Source of the DNA: Thermococcus sp.
GTDB lineage: Archaea > Methanobacteriota_B > Thermococci > Thermococcales > Thermococcaceae
Reading direction: 5' to 3'
DNA length: 9,869 bases
Assembly (NCBI GenBank): GCA_026987155.1
Contig: JALSNG010000067.1
Location: 1-9,869, forward strand
The notes below the pieces were generated by a model. It made no database searches, was not told where the DNA came from, and saw only the letters and a program-made list of their open reading frames with translations. Shown here in pieces: positions 1-6,883 of the stretch; position 1 is the first letter of the stretch, and each line of letters opens with the position of its first letter. Position numbers and translations under genes: made by a program.

Positions 1-815
1 GTCGAGGCATTCTCCTCAATTACCGCCATGCTGAAGGGGCTCTCTTCGAGGATTTGGGGTTTTAGCTCCTTTACCTTGATTTCAACGGTCTCTTCGTCCT
101 TAACGAGACTCTTCAGGCCCCCAGGAGTGTCCATGGCTATTATCTTTCCGTGGTCGATGATCGCTATCCTGTCGCATAGCTCCTCCGCCTCGGCCATGTA
201 GTGGGTCGTTAGGAGAACCGTCTTGCCCTCTTCCTTCACGAGCTTCTTCACGAACTCCCTAACGAATATCGCACTCTGCACGTCGAGGCCGAGTGTTGGC
301 TCGTCCAGAAAGAGGACCTCCGGGTCGTTTATGAGCGCCTTGGCTATGGCTAAGCGTTGCTTCATGCCGCGGGAGAAGTTCATCACCAGGTCGTTTCGCC
401 TCTCCCAGAGGCCTACAAGCTTGAGGAGGCTTTCTATTCTCTCCTTTTCCTCGCTTTTGGGAACGTAGTATATTCTCGCGAAGTACTTTAGGTTCTCGTA
501 GGCTGATAGGCGCCAGTAGAGGGTTCTCTCGCCCTCGGCCACGAGGTTTATTCTCCTTCTGATCTCCCTGGCGTCTCTCCTTACGTCCAGCCCCAAGACC
601 CTTGCAGTTCCCCCGCTGGGCTCTAGGAGTGTCGTCAGCATCTTTATCGTGGTTGTTTTTCCAGCACCGTTGGGTCCGAGGAGTCCGAAGAGTTCTCCCT
701 TCTTGACTTTGAAGCTGACACCCTTTACGGCCTCCACCCACTCCACCTTTCTGAAAGGGAGGGGAATTTTCTTTGGATAACTTTTTCTGAGCCCTTTAAC
801 GTCTATCGCCCACAT
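1..815 (-). CDS. ABC-2-type transporter ATP-binding protein, 3' end outside window
   Basis: ATPase subunit of an ABC exporter of the CcmA/DrrA-like family (COG1131); the substrate cannot be told from sequence. About 271 residues are visible, and the reading frame stays open to the left edge. Walker A GPNGAGKTT is at residues 47-55, the signature is SRGMKQR (148-154) instead of the usual SGGQ, Walker B LFLDEP is at 168-173, followed by LGLD and an H-loop TTH. The Q-loop region reads VAEGER (92-97), so the usual Gln is absent. I recall this in a subset of ABC-2 ATPases. ATG 815 is chosen because AAGGGGATGGGG lies just upstream. An in-frame ATG at 836 would add seven residues but has no ribosome binding site. 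The permease partner is expected beyond the left edge. Family assignment is firm; function beyond 'exporter ATPase' is inference. Confidence 0.9.
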   Translation of the reverse strand, partial: MWAIDVKGLRKSYPKKIPLPFRKVEWVEAVKGVSFKVKKGELFGLLGPNGAGKTTTIKMLTTLLEPSGGTARVLGLDVRRDAREIRRRINLVAEGERTLYWRLSAYENLKYFARIYYVPKSEEKERIESLLKLVGLWERRNDLVMNFSRGMKQRLAIAKALINDPEVLFLDEPTLGLDVQSAIFVREFVKKLVKEEGKTVLLTTHYMAEAEELCDRIAIIDHGKIIAMDTPGGLKSLVKDEETVEIKVKELKPQILEESPFSMAVIEENAS

Positions 816-865
816 ACCCCATCCCCTTGAGTTCATGAACCCCAACAAAACTTTGTCTCATAACG

Positions 866-873
866 TTTAAATA
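866..873 (-). promoter_or_regulatory. TATA box for the leftward ABC ATPase gene
   Basis: On the minus strand this reads TATTTAAA. It lies about 50 bp ahead of ATG 815, predicting a transcript start near 843 and a leader of roughly 28 nt containing the ribosome binding site. It was found by eye and no start site is known. Confidence 0.5.
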
Positions 874-909
874 ATGGTGGGTGTATTAACCCCTATCCCT
901 GAGAAACCC

Positions 910-917
910 TTAAAAAT
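910..917 (+). promoter_or_regulatory. TATA box for the small gene at 972
   Basis: TTAAAAAT is preceded by purine-rich GAGAAACCC, which resembles a TFB recognition element. The predicted start is near 938, giving a leader of about 30 nt that includes GGAGGTGG at 959-966. An inverted repeat (923-939) sits across the predicted start region. Confidence 0.5.
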
Positions 918-922
918 CTGCT

Positions 923-939
923 ACCTAAAGGTCTTAGGT
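923..939. repeat. Inverted repeat ACCTAA-N5-TTAGGT at a predicted transcription start
   Basis: Perfect 6-bp arms are separated by AGGTC. It starts 5 bp downstream of the TATA box at 910-917, where many archaeal repressors bind. No known regulator is assigned. A 6-bp perfect repeat alone can arise by chance. Confidence 0.35.
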
Positions 940-971
940 GGACCAAACGTTGTAAGGTGGAGGTGGGCTGC

Positions 972-1259
972 TTGGAAATCATAATCGATAACTTCAAGCC
1001 AAAGATTACGAGGCCTTTCAAAAGAAAGAACGAGTACTGGGTCAAGCTCATCCTGTCCGATGGTGAGGAGTACATAATGAAGTTTAAGACCCCTCTTGAG
1101 GCGGAAGACGCTATCTACGGCATGTTAGACGACCTTCAGGTCTACGGCGGCAAGGTGAAGCTGAAGCTCAGGGAAGGTAACGTTATAGAGAACATAGAGG
1201 TTCTTGAACTGTACAAACCTTCTGCCAAGGAGCTTCTCGACGAGTACTTCACCGACTGA
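972..1259 (+). CDS. Small conserved-looking protein of unknown function (95 aa)
   Basis: I do not recognise this family. The product is a soluble, charged protein of 95 residues, rich in Lys and Glu, with no signal peptide, membrane segment or cysteine. Alternating hydrophobic and polar residues suggest several beta strands (EIIIDNF, YWVKLILSD, KVKLKLR, IENIEVLELY) around one helix (LEAEDAIYGMLDDL), a compact alpha/beta fold. TTG 972 is preferred because GGAGGTGG ends 5 nt before it. In-frame GTG codons at 957 and 963 overlap or precede that ribosome binding site and would give up to 100 residues. It lies just upstream of tfe on the same strand, but tfe has its own TATA box, so the two are probably separate transcripts. 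Confidence 0.75.
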   Translation: MEIIIDNFKPKITRPFKRKNEYWVKLILSDGEEYIMKFKTPLEAEDAIYGMLDDLQVYGGKVKLKLREGNVIENIEVLELYKPSAKELLDEYFTD

Positions 1260-1307
1260 TTCTTATGCCCCTTTATGTTCATTGCAGTTGGATTTTTGAC
1301 AATAACC

Positions 1308-1315
1308 TATATATA
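1308..1315 (+). promoter_or_regulatory. Strong TATA box for tfe
   Basis: TATATATA lies in the AT-rich gap after the small gene. A start near 1337 is expected, leaving a leader of almost 60 nt before the tfe start at 1396, long for this window. A nine-codon ATG...TAA frame (1335-1364) falls at the start of that leader. Confidence 0.65.
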
Positions 1316-1395
1316 GCGGTGGAACCATAGATATATGTTGAGGCGTCCTGTGGGGGTAAATTAAGTGGGTTGAATATTCTTTGGAGGTCTTCAAG

Positions 1396-1947
1396 GTGGC
1401 AAGGCGGAGAAACAAGGAGCTGCTCGAATTCGCAATGGAACTTGGTGGTGAGGAGGCCGTTGAGGTAATCAGGGCCTTGGAAAAGAAAAAAGAAACCACT
1501 GATGAAGAACTCGCCGAAGAAACTGGGATTAGGGTAAACACCGTCAGAAAGATACTCTACGCGTTGTACGATGAGGGACTGGCTGAATTCAAGCGCATAA
1601 GGGACAAGGAAACCGGCTGGTATTACTACTACTGGAGACTTGAGACAAAAAAGCTTCCCGAGATTCTTAGGGCCAGGAAGATGGCCGAGCTCAAGAAGCT
1701 CAGGGAAATGCTGGAGGAGGAAACCGGTGAAATCTATTACTGGTGCGGCGAGGAGGGTCATCCCAAGCTCACCTTTGACGAGGCTATGGAATACGAGTTT
1801 CAGTGTCCCATCTGTGGCTCCATGCTTATGCAGTACGATAACACCGAAGTGGTTGAGGATCTCAAAAAACGTATAGAGGAGCTTGAAATTGAGCTTGGAC
1901 TCAGAGAAAAGTCCAAGAGAAAGAGGAGTCGGAAAAAGGCCTCCTGA
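1396..1947 (+). CDS. tfe: Transcription initiation factor TFE (TFIIE alpha homologue)
   Basis: General transcription factor that helps open the promoter and stabilises the RNA polymerase-TBP-TFB complex. The protein has 183 residues. Residues 7-85 form the winged helix-turn-helix, with a recognition-helix region near TGIRVNTVRKILYAL and an aromatic tip WYYYYW (75-80). Residues 86-110 form a charged linker helix. A zinc-ribbon-like segment follows with C117, H122, C137 and C140. The second knuckle is a normal CPIC, but the first is C-x4-H rather than CxxC. A coiled-coil-like helix and a very basic tail (KSKRKRSRKK) end the protein. GTG 1396 is chosen because GGAGGT (1383-1388) lies 7 nt upstream and the product then begins MARRRNKELL; the in-frame TTG 1381 precedes that site. 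It is followed by the DUF2110 gene after 34 nt, probably in one operon. Confidence 0.95.
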   Translation: MARRRNKELLEFAMELGGEEAVEVIRALEKKKETTDEELAEETGIRVNTVRKILYALYDEGLAEFKRIRDKETGWYYYYWRLETKKLPEILRARKMAELKKLREMLEEETGEIYYWCGEEGHPKLTFDEAMEYEFQCPICGSMLMQYDNTEVVEDLKKRIEELEIELGLREKSKRKRSRKKAS

Positions 1948-1981
1948 TGTTTGAATGGAATGAACCTCGGGGATGGTGTCG

Positions 1982-2713
1982 ATGGAAGATGTGGTTATTC
2001 TTGAAAAGGTTTATGGCGATAGGAGTGGCTTTTTGAAACTGGAAAGAAAACTGAAGTCCCTCCTTGGGGAACTCGATGTCGAGTGGAAAATTTCGGCCGT
2101 TACAAAAAACTGGGTTAAGGTCTCCCTCTCTGGGGAGGATGAGGAGATAAGCGCGAACATCATCCGTGAGGAGTTCGGTGAGGTTCCCTACAAACTGAGC
2201 GCGGTTAAAGAGGGGAAGACCTACCGGGGACGCTTTATAGACCTTGGCAAGGTTGGCTACGGCGCCTACGTGGACATCGGAATCTTCACACCCAGACCGA
2301 AGGATGCGCTGCTGCCCCTCTACTATCTCAAAGAGACCTTTGGTGAGATGCCGGTAAGGCAGATGATAAGGGACTTCGGCTGGGTGGACAACCTGCCCGT
2401 GGAGGTCGTCGTTACCAAGGTTGAGTTCGGTGCCAGGGAGGTCGAGCTGGCCTTCGGTGATGTTCAGTTAAAACGCATAAAGACCTGGCTCAGCGACGGC
2501 TACGACAAACTCTTCATTGCTGGGACGATAAGCGAGAACGTTGAAAAAGCCCTCATCAAAACGGGCCATGGGAGAGACGTGAAGCGCATAGAGGAGCTCG
2601 GCCTCATGGAAACCCTTCTGGTACTCAAGAAGGACACTCAGGCTCCGGGAATAATCAAGGAAATAGGCCCGCTTCTTCGTGGGACAGAAATAGGTGCCAT
2701 CAAGTTCCGCTGA
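1982..2713 (+). CDS. DUF2110 family protein downstream of tfe
   Basis: Archaeal conserved protein of 243 residues that I match to DUF2110 by overall sequence and by its position after tfe; the biochemical role is unknown. Residues 1-75 look like a small alpha/beta domain. Residues 80-150 (YRGRFIDLGKVGYGAYVDIG onward) resemble an S1/OB-like nucleic-acid-binding barrel. The C-terminal part (160-243) is mixed alpha/beta, ending in a strand-rich segment. No membrane segments or metal motifs are seen. ATG 1982 follows GGGGATGGTG; ATG 1973 and GTG 1976 are in-frame alternatives adding three or two residues. The gene probably shares the tfe promoter. The OB-like domain and linkage to tfe suggest a role close to transcription or RNA, which is inference only. 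Its last 14 bp overlap the 3' end of the convergent membrane-protein gene. Confidence 0.85.
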   Translation: MEDVVILEKVYGDRSGFLKLERKLKSLLGELDVEWKISAVTKNWVKVSLSGEDEEISANIIREEFGEVPYKLSAVKEGKTYRGRFIDLGKVGYGAYVDIGIFTPRPKDALLPLYYLKETFGEMPVRQMIRDFGWVDNLPVEVVVTKVEFGAREVELAFGDVQLKRIKTWLSDGYDKLFIAGTISENVEKALIKTGHGRDVKRIEELGLMETLLVLKKDTQAPGIIKEIGPLLRGTEIGAIKFR

Positions 2714-4061
2714 GGGAATTGACGCCTCTTGCAGTTAGTGCCGAGAGGCTTATCATAGCGTATGGGAAGAGGTAGGGGGATATGGGCAGGAAAAGGGTGT
2801 AGAGGACCGTGAGGATTAGGAGAAAAGGTGTATGTCCCCTTTTTCTCTTAAGAGACCCTCCGTGCTGTCCCACGTATGCCAGGAGAACTACCGCTGGAAG
2901 CCCTTGGAAGAGGAGGCTCACCCATCTCTCTGGTTTGGGGTCTGTGAAGTTCACGAAGGAGTTCAGGTATGGAGGAAACAGGGCGTAGAGAAGAACCGTG
3001 CCTGAGAGGCTTATCAGGAGATAGCCAAGATTTCTCAGGGGTCTTCCCGGAAAGGCAAGCAGAAATGCGAGGGGTATCAGAAGGACGTAGGGGTTTATCA
3101 TGGTTGCCAGCAGGGTGAAGGCGGAGATAATGCTGATTTGAATCATGGTCTCTCTGGGTTCCAAACTAACTCTAAGGTTGCTTACTGTCCCGAGAACTGC
3201 AGCAAACGCTATCAATCCCACTGTTGTTCCATCTATATGAACCACTGACTCCCTGAAGATGGGGGAAACGAAAGTCAGGCCAAAGATTAGGAATCCCAGT
3301 TCACGGTACCCCCTCGGGGCAATGTAAAAAGATAGGCTCGCGAGGGAGAGGAGGAGAATCCAGTGCGCGAAGTTTAGATTCTCCTCTGTGGGTGGGACAA
3401 CTTTGAAAAAAGACCCGAGGATAACCGATATGGGGCTCGATGCACTCCCTCCGGCCCATACGTTCAGCCCTCCGAGAAACTCCCTCAGAAATGAGTCGCT
3501 CATATTCAGATGGGGGGAGTTGAGGGACCACAAGAACATAAGGGAGACCGTCAATAGATAAAAGCTTCCGGCGTGGCTGCCTTTTTTTCTTAGGGGGATT
3601 CCAAAGAGGAGGGACGTGATGAGGAAGACTAAGAGGTATCCAGTCTTAGAAGCCTTCGGGGGATTCCAGAGGTTTGAGAAAGCCCTTTCCGTGAGGAAAA
3701 TGTTGCTCTCGTTCCCGGTCACGAACACAACGTTGTTCAGTACTATTATTGAGGGGTAGAAGGAGTACCGTTCAGGGAGTCCGGTTCTCCACCATAGTTT
3801 TTCCATGAGTTCGTTGTTCTCGACGTTTCCCACCAGGACGAGGGTATCGTTCCCCCTCTCCTTTATGGTTGAGAGCTTTGAATCGACGTAGTGTCCCCAT
3901 CCCCGCGCCCAGGTAGTGCTGCCGGAAACAACGGTGTAAGAAGAGTTGGAGATTAGGAAGGACGTGAAGGCATCCTGATTGGGGTAGTAGGCCAGTTTGG
4001 ATGCAGAAACCAGGGGGAGGAGCATTATGAGCAACGTTGTTAACGCGAGGGCCTTTTTCAT
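2700..4061 (-). CDS. Multi-spanning membrane protein with secreted N-terminal domain, function unknown
   Basis: I do not recognise this 453-residue protein. It starts with a signal peptide or anchor (1-20, basic MKK then hydrophobic, ending VSA). An extracytoplasmic region of about 115 residues follows (21-138) with sequons at N39, N71 and N117 and two short hydrophobic strand-like pieces (TLVLVGN, IIVLNNVVFVTG), suggesting a small alpha/beta fold. From residue 141 there are about eight to ten hydrophobic segments (near 141-157, 166-181, 232-248, 255-269, 278-293, 307-337, 344-362, 380-397, 411-443), with loops at 182-230 and 363-379. This layout resembles integral-membrane glycosyltransferases or polysaccharide-assembly proteins, but no catalytic motif such as a DxD pair near the first loop is convincing. 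ATG 4061 has the ribosome binding site AGGAGGGAG. A TATA box lies in the 66-bp gap after mrp. Confidence 0.8.
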   Translation of the reverse strand: MKKALALTTLLIMLLPLVSASKLAYYPNQDAFTSFLISNSSYTVVSGSTTWARGWGHYVDSKLSTIKERGNDTLVLVGNVENNELMEKLWWRTGLPERYSFYPSIIVLNNVVFVTGNESNIFLTERAFSNLWNPPKASKTGYLLVFLITSLLFGIPLRKKGSHAGSFYLLTVSLMFLWSLNSPHLNMSDSFLREFLGGLNVWAGGSASSPISVILGSFFKVVPPTEENLNFAHWILLLSLASLSFYIAPRGYRELGFLIFGLTFVSPIFRESVVHIDGTTVGLIAFAAVLGTVSNLRVSLEPRETMIQISIISAFTLLATMINPYVLLIPLAFLLAFPGRPLRNLGYLLISLSGTVLLYALFPPYLNSFVNFTDPKPERWVSLLFQGLPAVVLLAYVGQHGGSLKRKRGHTPFLLILTVLYTLFLPISPYLFPYAMISLSALTARGVNSLSGT

Positions 4062-4066
4062 TTTCT

Positions 4067-4081
4067 CCCTCCTTAGGAGGG
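4067..4081 (-). promoter_or_regulatory. Inverted repeat CCCTCC-TTA-GGAGGG overlapping the ribosome binding site
   Basis: Six perfect G/C-rich base pairs with a 3-nt centre. On the minus-strand RNA the second arm (GGAGGG) is the core of the ribosome binding site for ATG 4061, so a hairpin would hide it. The nearby TATA box predicts a start around 4071-4074, inside the loop, so a transcript from the gene's own promoter would lack the first arm. It could instead be a DNA operator. Confidence 0.45.
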
Positions 4082-4093
4082 TACTTGGGGGGA

Positions 4094-4101
4094 TTAATAA
4101 A
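4094..4101 (-). promoter_or_regulatory. TATA box for the membrane-protein gene
   Basis: Minus-strand TTTATTAA lies in the gap after the mrp stop codon. The spacing predicts a start near 4071-4074 and a leader of about 10-13 nt, just enough for AAGGAGGGAG. Confidence 0.55.
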
Positions 4102-4127
4102 GTTAATGGGTCCGGCTGTAGTCCTGG

Positions 4128-5021
4128 TCACTCTTCCCCGGGACCCTCTTCGCTCTTCATCTCCTCGAGCTTCTTTACGAGTTTCTCGACTATCTCCATG
4201 AAGGCCTTCGCCGCCACGGTGTCCTCGTAGAGAACTATTGGAATTCCCGCATCGCTGGCTTCCCTCGCTTTGAGGTCTATCGGCACCTCCCCGAGGAAGT
4301 CAACACCTTCCTTCTCGGCGAGCTTCTTTCCGCCACCCTTGCCGAAGATGTCTATCTCGTTGCCGCAGTGCGGGCAGATGAGGTAGCTCATGTTCTCGAC
4401 GACAGCCACGTAGGGCACTTCCATCTTCTTCATCATGTTGACGGCCTTGCCGGTGTCGAGCAAAGCGACCTCCTGGGGAGTGGTGACTATTACCGCGGCG
4501 TCGAGCTTGAGGGTCTGGGTAACGGTGAGTATCTCGTCGCCGGTTCCGGGTGGGAAGTCGATTATCATGAAATCAAGCTCACCCCACTTGACGTCGCCGA
4601 GGAGCTGTTTTATTGCCTTGGTGACCAGTGCCCCGCGCCAGATTATCGGCTGGTCCTCTGGAACGAGGAACCCCATGCTCATGACCTTTATGGGTGTAAT
4701 CTGTCCGAGGAAGTCGTTCATCGGGGGGAGCATCTCGAACCTGCCGTCTTCGAGTCTTTCTGCCAGTACATCGGCCTTTTCGACGCCGAGCATCTTGGCG
4801 ACGTTCGGCCCGTGTATGTCGGCATCGAGAACTCCAACGTAATAGCCCTTCTTTGCAAGTGCGGCGGCGATGTTAACTGCAACGGTGCTCTTCCCAACGC
4901 CACCCTTGCCGCTCAGTACGGCTATCTTGTACTTCCACTTTTCCTGCTTCTCGTTTATCCTCTGGGTGAGGGGATCAGCGCCCAGTCCGCCTATGTTGAG
5001 GGTTGGTGCCTTGATGGTCAT
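4128..5021 (-). CDS. mrp: Mrp/NBP35 family P-loop ATPase, Fe-S cluster carrier
   Basis: Cytoplasmic ATPase of the Mrp/ApbC/NBP35 family, 297 residues, thought to carry Fe-S clusters to target enzymes. The deviant Walker A GKGGVGKST is at residues 38-46, with the signature lysine K39. The switch region LDADIHGPN is near 65-73, and a Walker B-like IIDFPPGTGDE follows. The family's metal/cluster cysteines are present as CPHC (C216, C219), followed by a glycine-rich FGKGGG. ATG 5021 is chosen because GGAGGTG sits 5 nt upstream. The open frame extends 22 codons further without a ribosome binding site. It is on the same strand as the transporter operon but 84 bp away with its own TATA box. It is a distant paralogue of the hypB product in this window, which lacks the CPxC motif. 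The family is certain; the targets in this organism are unknown. Confidence 0.93.
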   Translation of the reverse strand: MTIKAPTLNIGGLGADPLTQRINEKQEKWKYKIAVLSGKGGVGKSTVAVNIAAALAKKGYYVGVLDADIHGPNVAKMLGVEKADVLAERLEDGRFEMLPPMNDFLGQITPIKVMSMGFLVPEDQPIIWRGALVTKAIKQLLGDVKWGELDFMIIDFPPGTGDEILTVTQTLKLDAAVIVTTPQEVALLDTGKAVNMMKKMEVPYVAVVENMSYLICPHCGNEIDIFGKGGGKKLAEKEGVDFLGEVPIDLKAREASDAGIPIVLYEDTVAAKAFMEIVEKLVKKLEEMKSEEGPGEE

Positions 5022-5043
5022 TTTAACACCTCCGGTTTTAGAT

Positions 5044-5056
5044 GGTCTTAAGGACC
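5044..5056. repeat. Near-perfect 13-bp palindrome GGTCTTAAGGACC in the mrp promoter
   Basis: Twelve of thirteen positions obey dyad symmetry (one mismatched pair, position 7 is the centre). It abuts the mrp TATA box (5057-5063) on the side toward the start codon, the usual place for an archaeal repressor site. The regulator is unknown. Confidence 0.35.
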
Positions 5057-5063
5057 TTAAAAG
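5057..5063 (-). promoter_or_regulatory. TATA box for mrp
   Basis: Minus-strand CTTTTAA is preceded by ACAAAA, which suits a TFB recognition element. It predicts a start near 5035 and a leader of about 14 nt that contains GGAGGTG. Confidence 0.5.
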
Positions 5064-5105
5064 TTTTGTCCAAAATAGTGGCAACATTACACATATATGG
5101 GTATT

Positions 5106-5846
5106 TCAAATCGGGACGAGCACGGGAATCCCCCTGACTTCCCCCATCTCAACATCTGTCCCGTAAACCTCCTTGAATAGCTCCTTGCTTAGGATCTCAA
5201 AACCGCCGTCCACCACCTTTCTACCCCATTTTATGAAGATGAACCGCTTGGCGAAGCGTAGGGCGAGGTTAACGTCATGCATTACCGTTATAACGGTTTT
5301 TCCCTCCTTTGAGAGTTTCTTCGCAAGTCTCATAACTTGGAGCTGACTTTTCATATCGAGGCTGTTTGTGGGCTCATCCATCAGGAGAACGTCCGGTTCT
5401 TGGGCGAGTGCCCTCGCTATACTGACCTTCTGAAGTTCTCCCCCGCTTATTTCGTTCGTTCTCTTGAGGGCCAGCTCCACGATTCCAAGGGCCTTTAGAG
5501 CATCTTCAACTGCGCTCAAATCCCTCTCAGAGGGGGTCAATCCCATGTAGGGTCTTCTGCCGAGTAAAACCGTGTCAAAGACCGTTAAAAAGCCAGGTTC
5601 AATTCTCTGGGGAACGTAGGCGAGAATCCTGGAAAGCTCCTTGGGGGAATACTCATTTATCGGCTTGCCCCTCAGATAAACCCCTCTGCATTTTAGAATC
5701 CCAGCGAGGCACTTTAGAAGGGTGCTCTTTCCGGCACCGTTGGGTCCGAGGATGGAAATCAGTTCCCCCTCTTTCACCTCAAGCTCTATTCCCTTTAGGA
5801 CTTCTTTATCGCCATAGGAGAACCGGAGATTCCTCGCTTCAATCAT
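5106..5846 (-). CDS. FecE/BtuD-type ABC importer ATP-binding protein
   Basis: Cytoplasmic ATPase that powers the neighbouring permease, 246 residues, full length for the family. It has Walker A GPNGAGKST (34-42), Q-loop PQ (Q80), signature ISGGE (133-137), Walker B VLLMDEP (153-159) with D-loop SLD, and H-loop MHD. The FecE/BtuD/FhuC subfamily is supported by overall sequence and by the partners upstream. ATG 5846 overlaps the permease stop as ATGA, and GGAGGGG sits 5 nt upstream, so translation is probably coupled. It is the last gene of the three-gene uptake operon. The substrate may be an Fe, Co/cobalamin or Ni chelate; the sequence does not decide, but the flanking nikR and hypAB favour nickel. 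Confidence 0.93.
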   Translation of the reverse strand: MIEARNLRFSYGDKEVLKGIELEVKEGELISILGPNGAGKSTLLKCLAGILKCRGVYLRGKPINEYSPKELSRILAYVPQRIEPGFLTVFDTVLLGRRPYMGLTPSERDLSAVEDALKALGIVELALKRTNEISGGELQKVSIARALAQEPDVLLMDEPTNSLDMKSQLQVMRLAKKLSKEGKTVITVMHDVNLALRFAKRFIFIKWGRKVVDGGFEILSKELFKEVYGTDVEMGEVRGIPVLVPI

Positions 5847-6883
5847 CGCTGCCCCTCCATCCTAACGAGCAGGTATATGAACGCCGGAGCTCCGAGGAAG
5901 GACGTAACAACGCCAACTGGGAGGTTCATTGGGGAAACCATAAGCCTTGCAACGGTGTCGGCTGAGAGGAGGAGCAGAGCACCGGCTAAGGCAGATAGCG
6001 GAATCAGAGCGCGGTAATCGCCCCCTGCAATCAGCCTCATCGAGTGGGGGGCAATAAGTCCAATGAACCCTATAACACCGACGAAAGCCACTGTAACCGA
6101 GGTTATGAATGCCGAAAGGAGAGTCCCGATCAATCTATCCCTCTCGATGTTCACTCCCACGCTTTTAGCTACTTCATCGCCCAGTGTTGATGCGTTGAGG
6201 TCCCATCGTTTGAGAATGAAGTAAATGAATACTACGGTAAAGGAAACCGTCATGATGGCGTTTTCACGCCAGGTTGCCCGTTCAAGGTTTCCGAAGCTCC
6301 AGTAGACCATTGCCGAAAGCTGGATTTCGTTGGCGAAGTACTGAACGAGGGTTGTTAGGGCCACATATAGGGAGCTCATGGCCACTCCTGCCAGGACTAT
6401 AGCTTCCGGACTTAATCCACGGAGTCTCGCCAGCGTGAGGATAACGAGGGTGGCGCTTATCGCCCCGAAGAACGCGAAGAGAACAACCGCGTAGGGGTTA
6501 CTGATAAAAACCTGTCCCGAGTTCAGGGAATAACCTGCCCCAAGGAGTATTGCTAAAGAGGCGCCGAACATAGCACCGTGGGAGACCCCCATCGTGAAGG
6601 GCGTTGCCAGGGGATTCCTCAGGTAGCCCTGGAGAACGGCTCCGGCCACTCCCATGGAGGCGCCAACGAGGATTCCCGCAACTATCCTCGGCAGTCTTAT
6701 GCCGAGAAGGACAAGTCTCTCATCCCCGTTTCCTCCCCCGGAGAGAACGGCAAAGACTTCTCTGAGCGAAACGTGATATGGCCCGTTGGAAAGGGAGGCG
6801 AGCGAAACTCCTAACAGGGAGAGGAAGAGGATGAGCCCCATGAGGGCTTTTTTCTGCTGGTAGGTTCGGTAGTCCATAGCCAT
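5843..6883 (-). CDS. FecCD/BtuC-type ABC importer permease
   Basis: Membrane component of the metal-chelate or cobalamin importer, about 346 residues, the normal length for FecCD permeases, which usually have ten membrane helices. Recognisable family segments include GIRLPRIVAGILVGASMGVAG near the first third, NPLATPFTMGVSHGA, and near the C-terminus GFIGLIAPHSMRLIAGGDY followed by LSADTVARL. The C-terminal PVGVVTSFLGAPAFIYLL is also typical. Start choice is uncertain: ATG 6883 overlaps the binding-protein stop as TGATG, GTG 6886 overlaps as GTGA, and ATG 6877 has GTGAT 4 nt upstream. All give essentially the same protein. It is coupled on both sides, overlapping the binding-protein gene upstream and the ATPase gene downstream (4 bp). 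Confidence 0.92.
   Translation of the reverse strand: MAMDYRTYQQKKALMGLILFLSLLGVSLASLSNGPYHVSLREVFAVLSGGGNGDERLVLLGIRLPRIVAGILVGASMGVAGAVLQGYLRNPLATPFTMGVSHGAMFGASLAILLGAGYSLNSGQVFISNPYAVVLFAFFGAISATLVILTLARLRGLSPEAIVLAGVAMSSLYVALTTLVQYFANEIQLSAMVYWSFGNLERATWRENAIMTVSFTVVFIYFILKRWDLNASTLGDEVAKSVGVNIERDRLIGTLLSAFITSVTVAFVGVIGFIGLIAPHSMRLIAGGDYRALIPLSALAGALLLLSADTVARLMVSPMNLPVGVVTSFLGAPAFIYLLVRMEGQR

Noticed and set aside
259..741. Minus-strand open frame (160 codons) within the ABC ATPase gene
   Set aside because: It is a shifted frame of the same strand; the ATPase frame carries all the ABC motifs, and this one encodes an Arg/Gly-rich product without domains.
1279..1761. Minus-strand open frame (160 codons) opposite tfe
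   Set aside because: It is antisense to tfe and its promoter, without a recognisable domain or a fitting ribosome binding site.
4036..4044. GTTGTTAAC, a match to the SurR core GTTn3AAC
   Set aside because: It lies inside the membrane-protein coding region and lacks the extended third GTT. The core alone is expected about twice in a window this size by chance.
4368..5051. Long plus-strand open frame (227 codons) opposite mrp
   Set aside because: It mirrors the codon structure of the well-supported mrp gene on the other strand, has no recognisable domain and no ribosome binding site.
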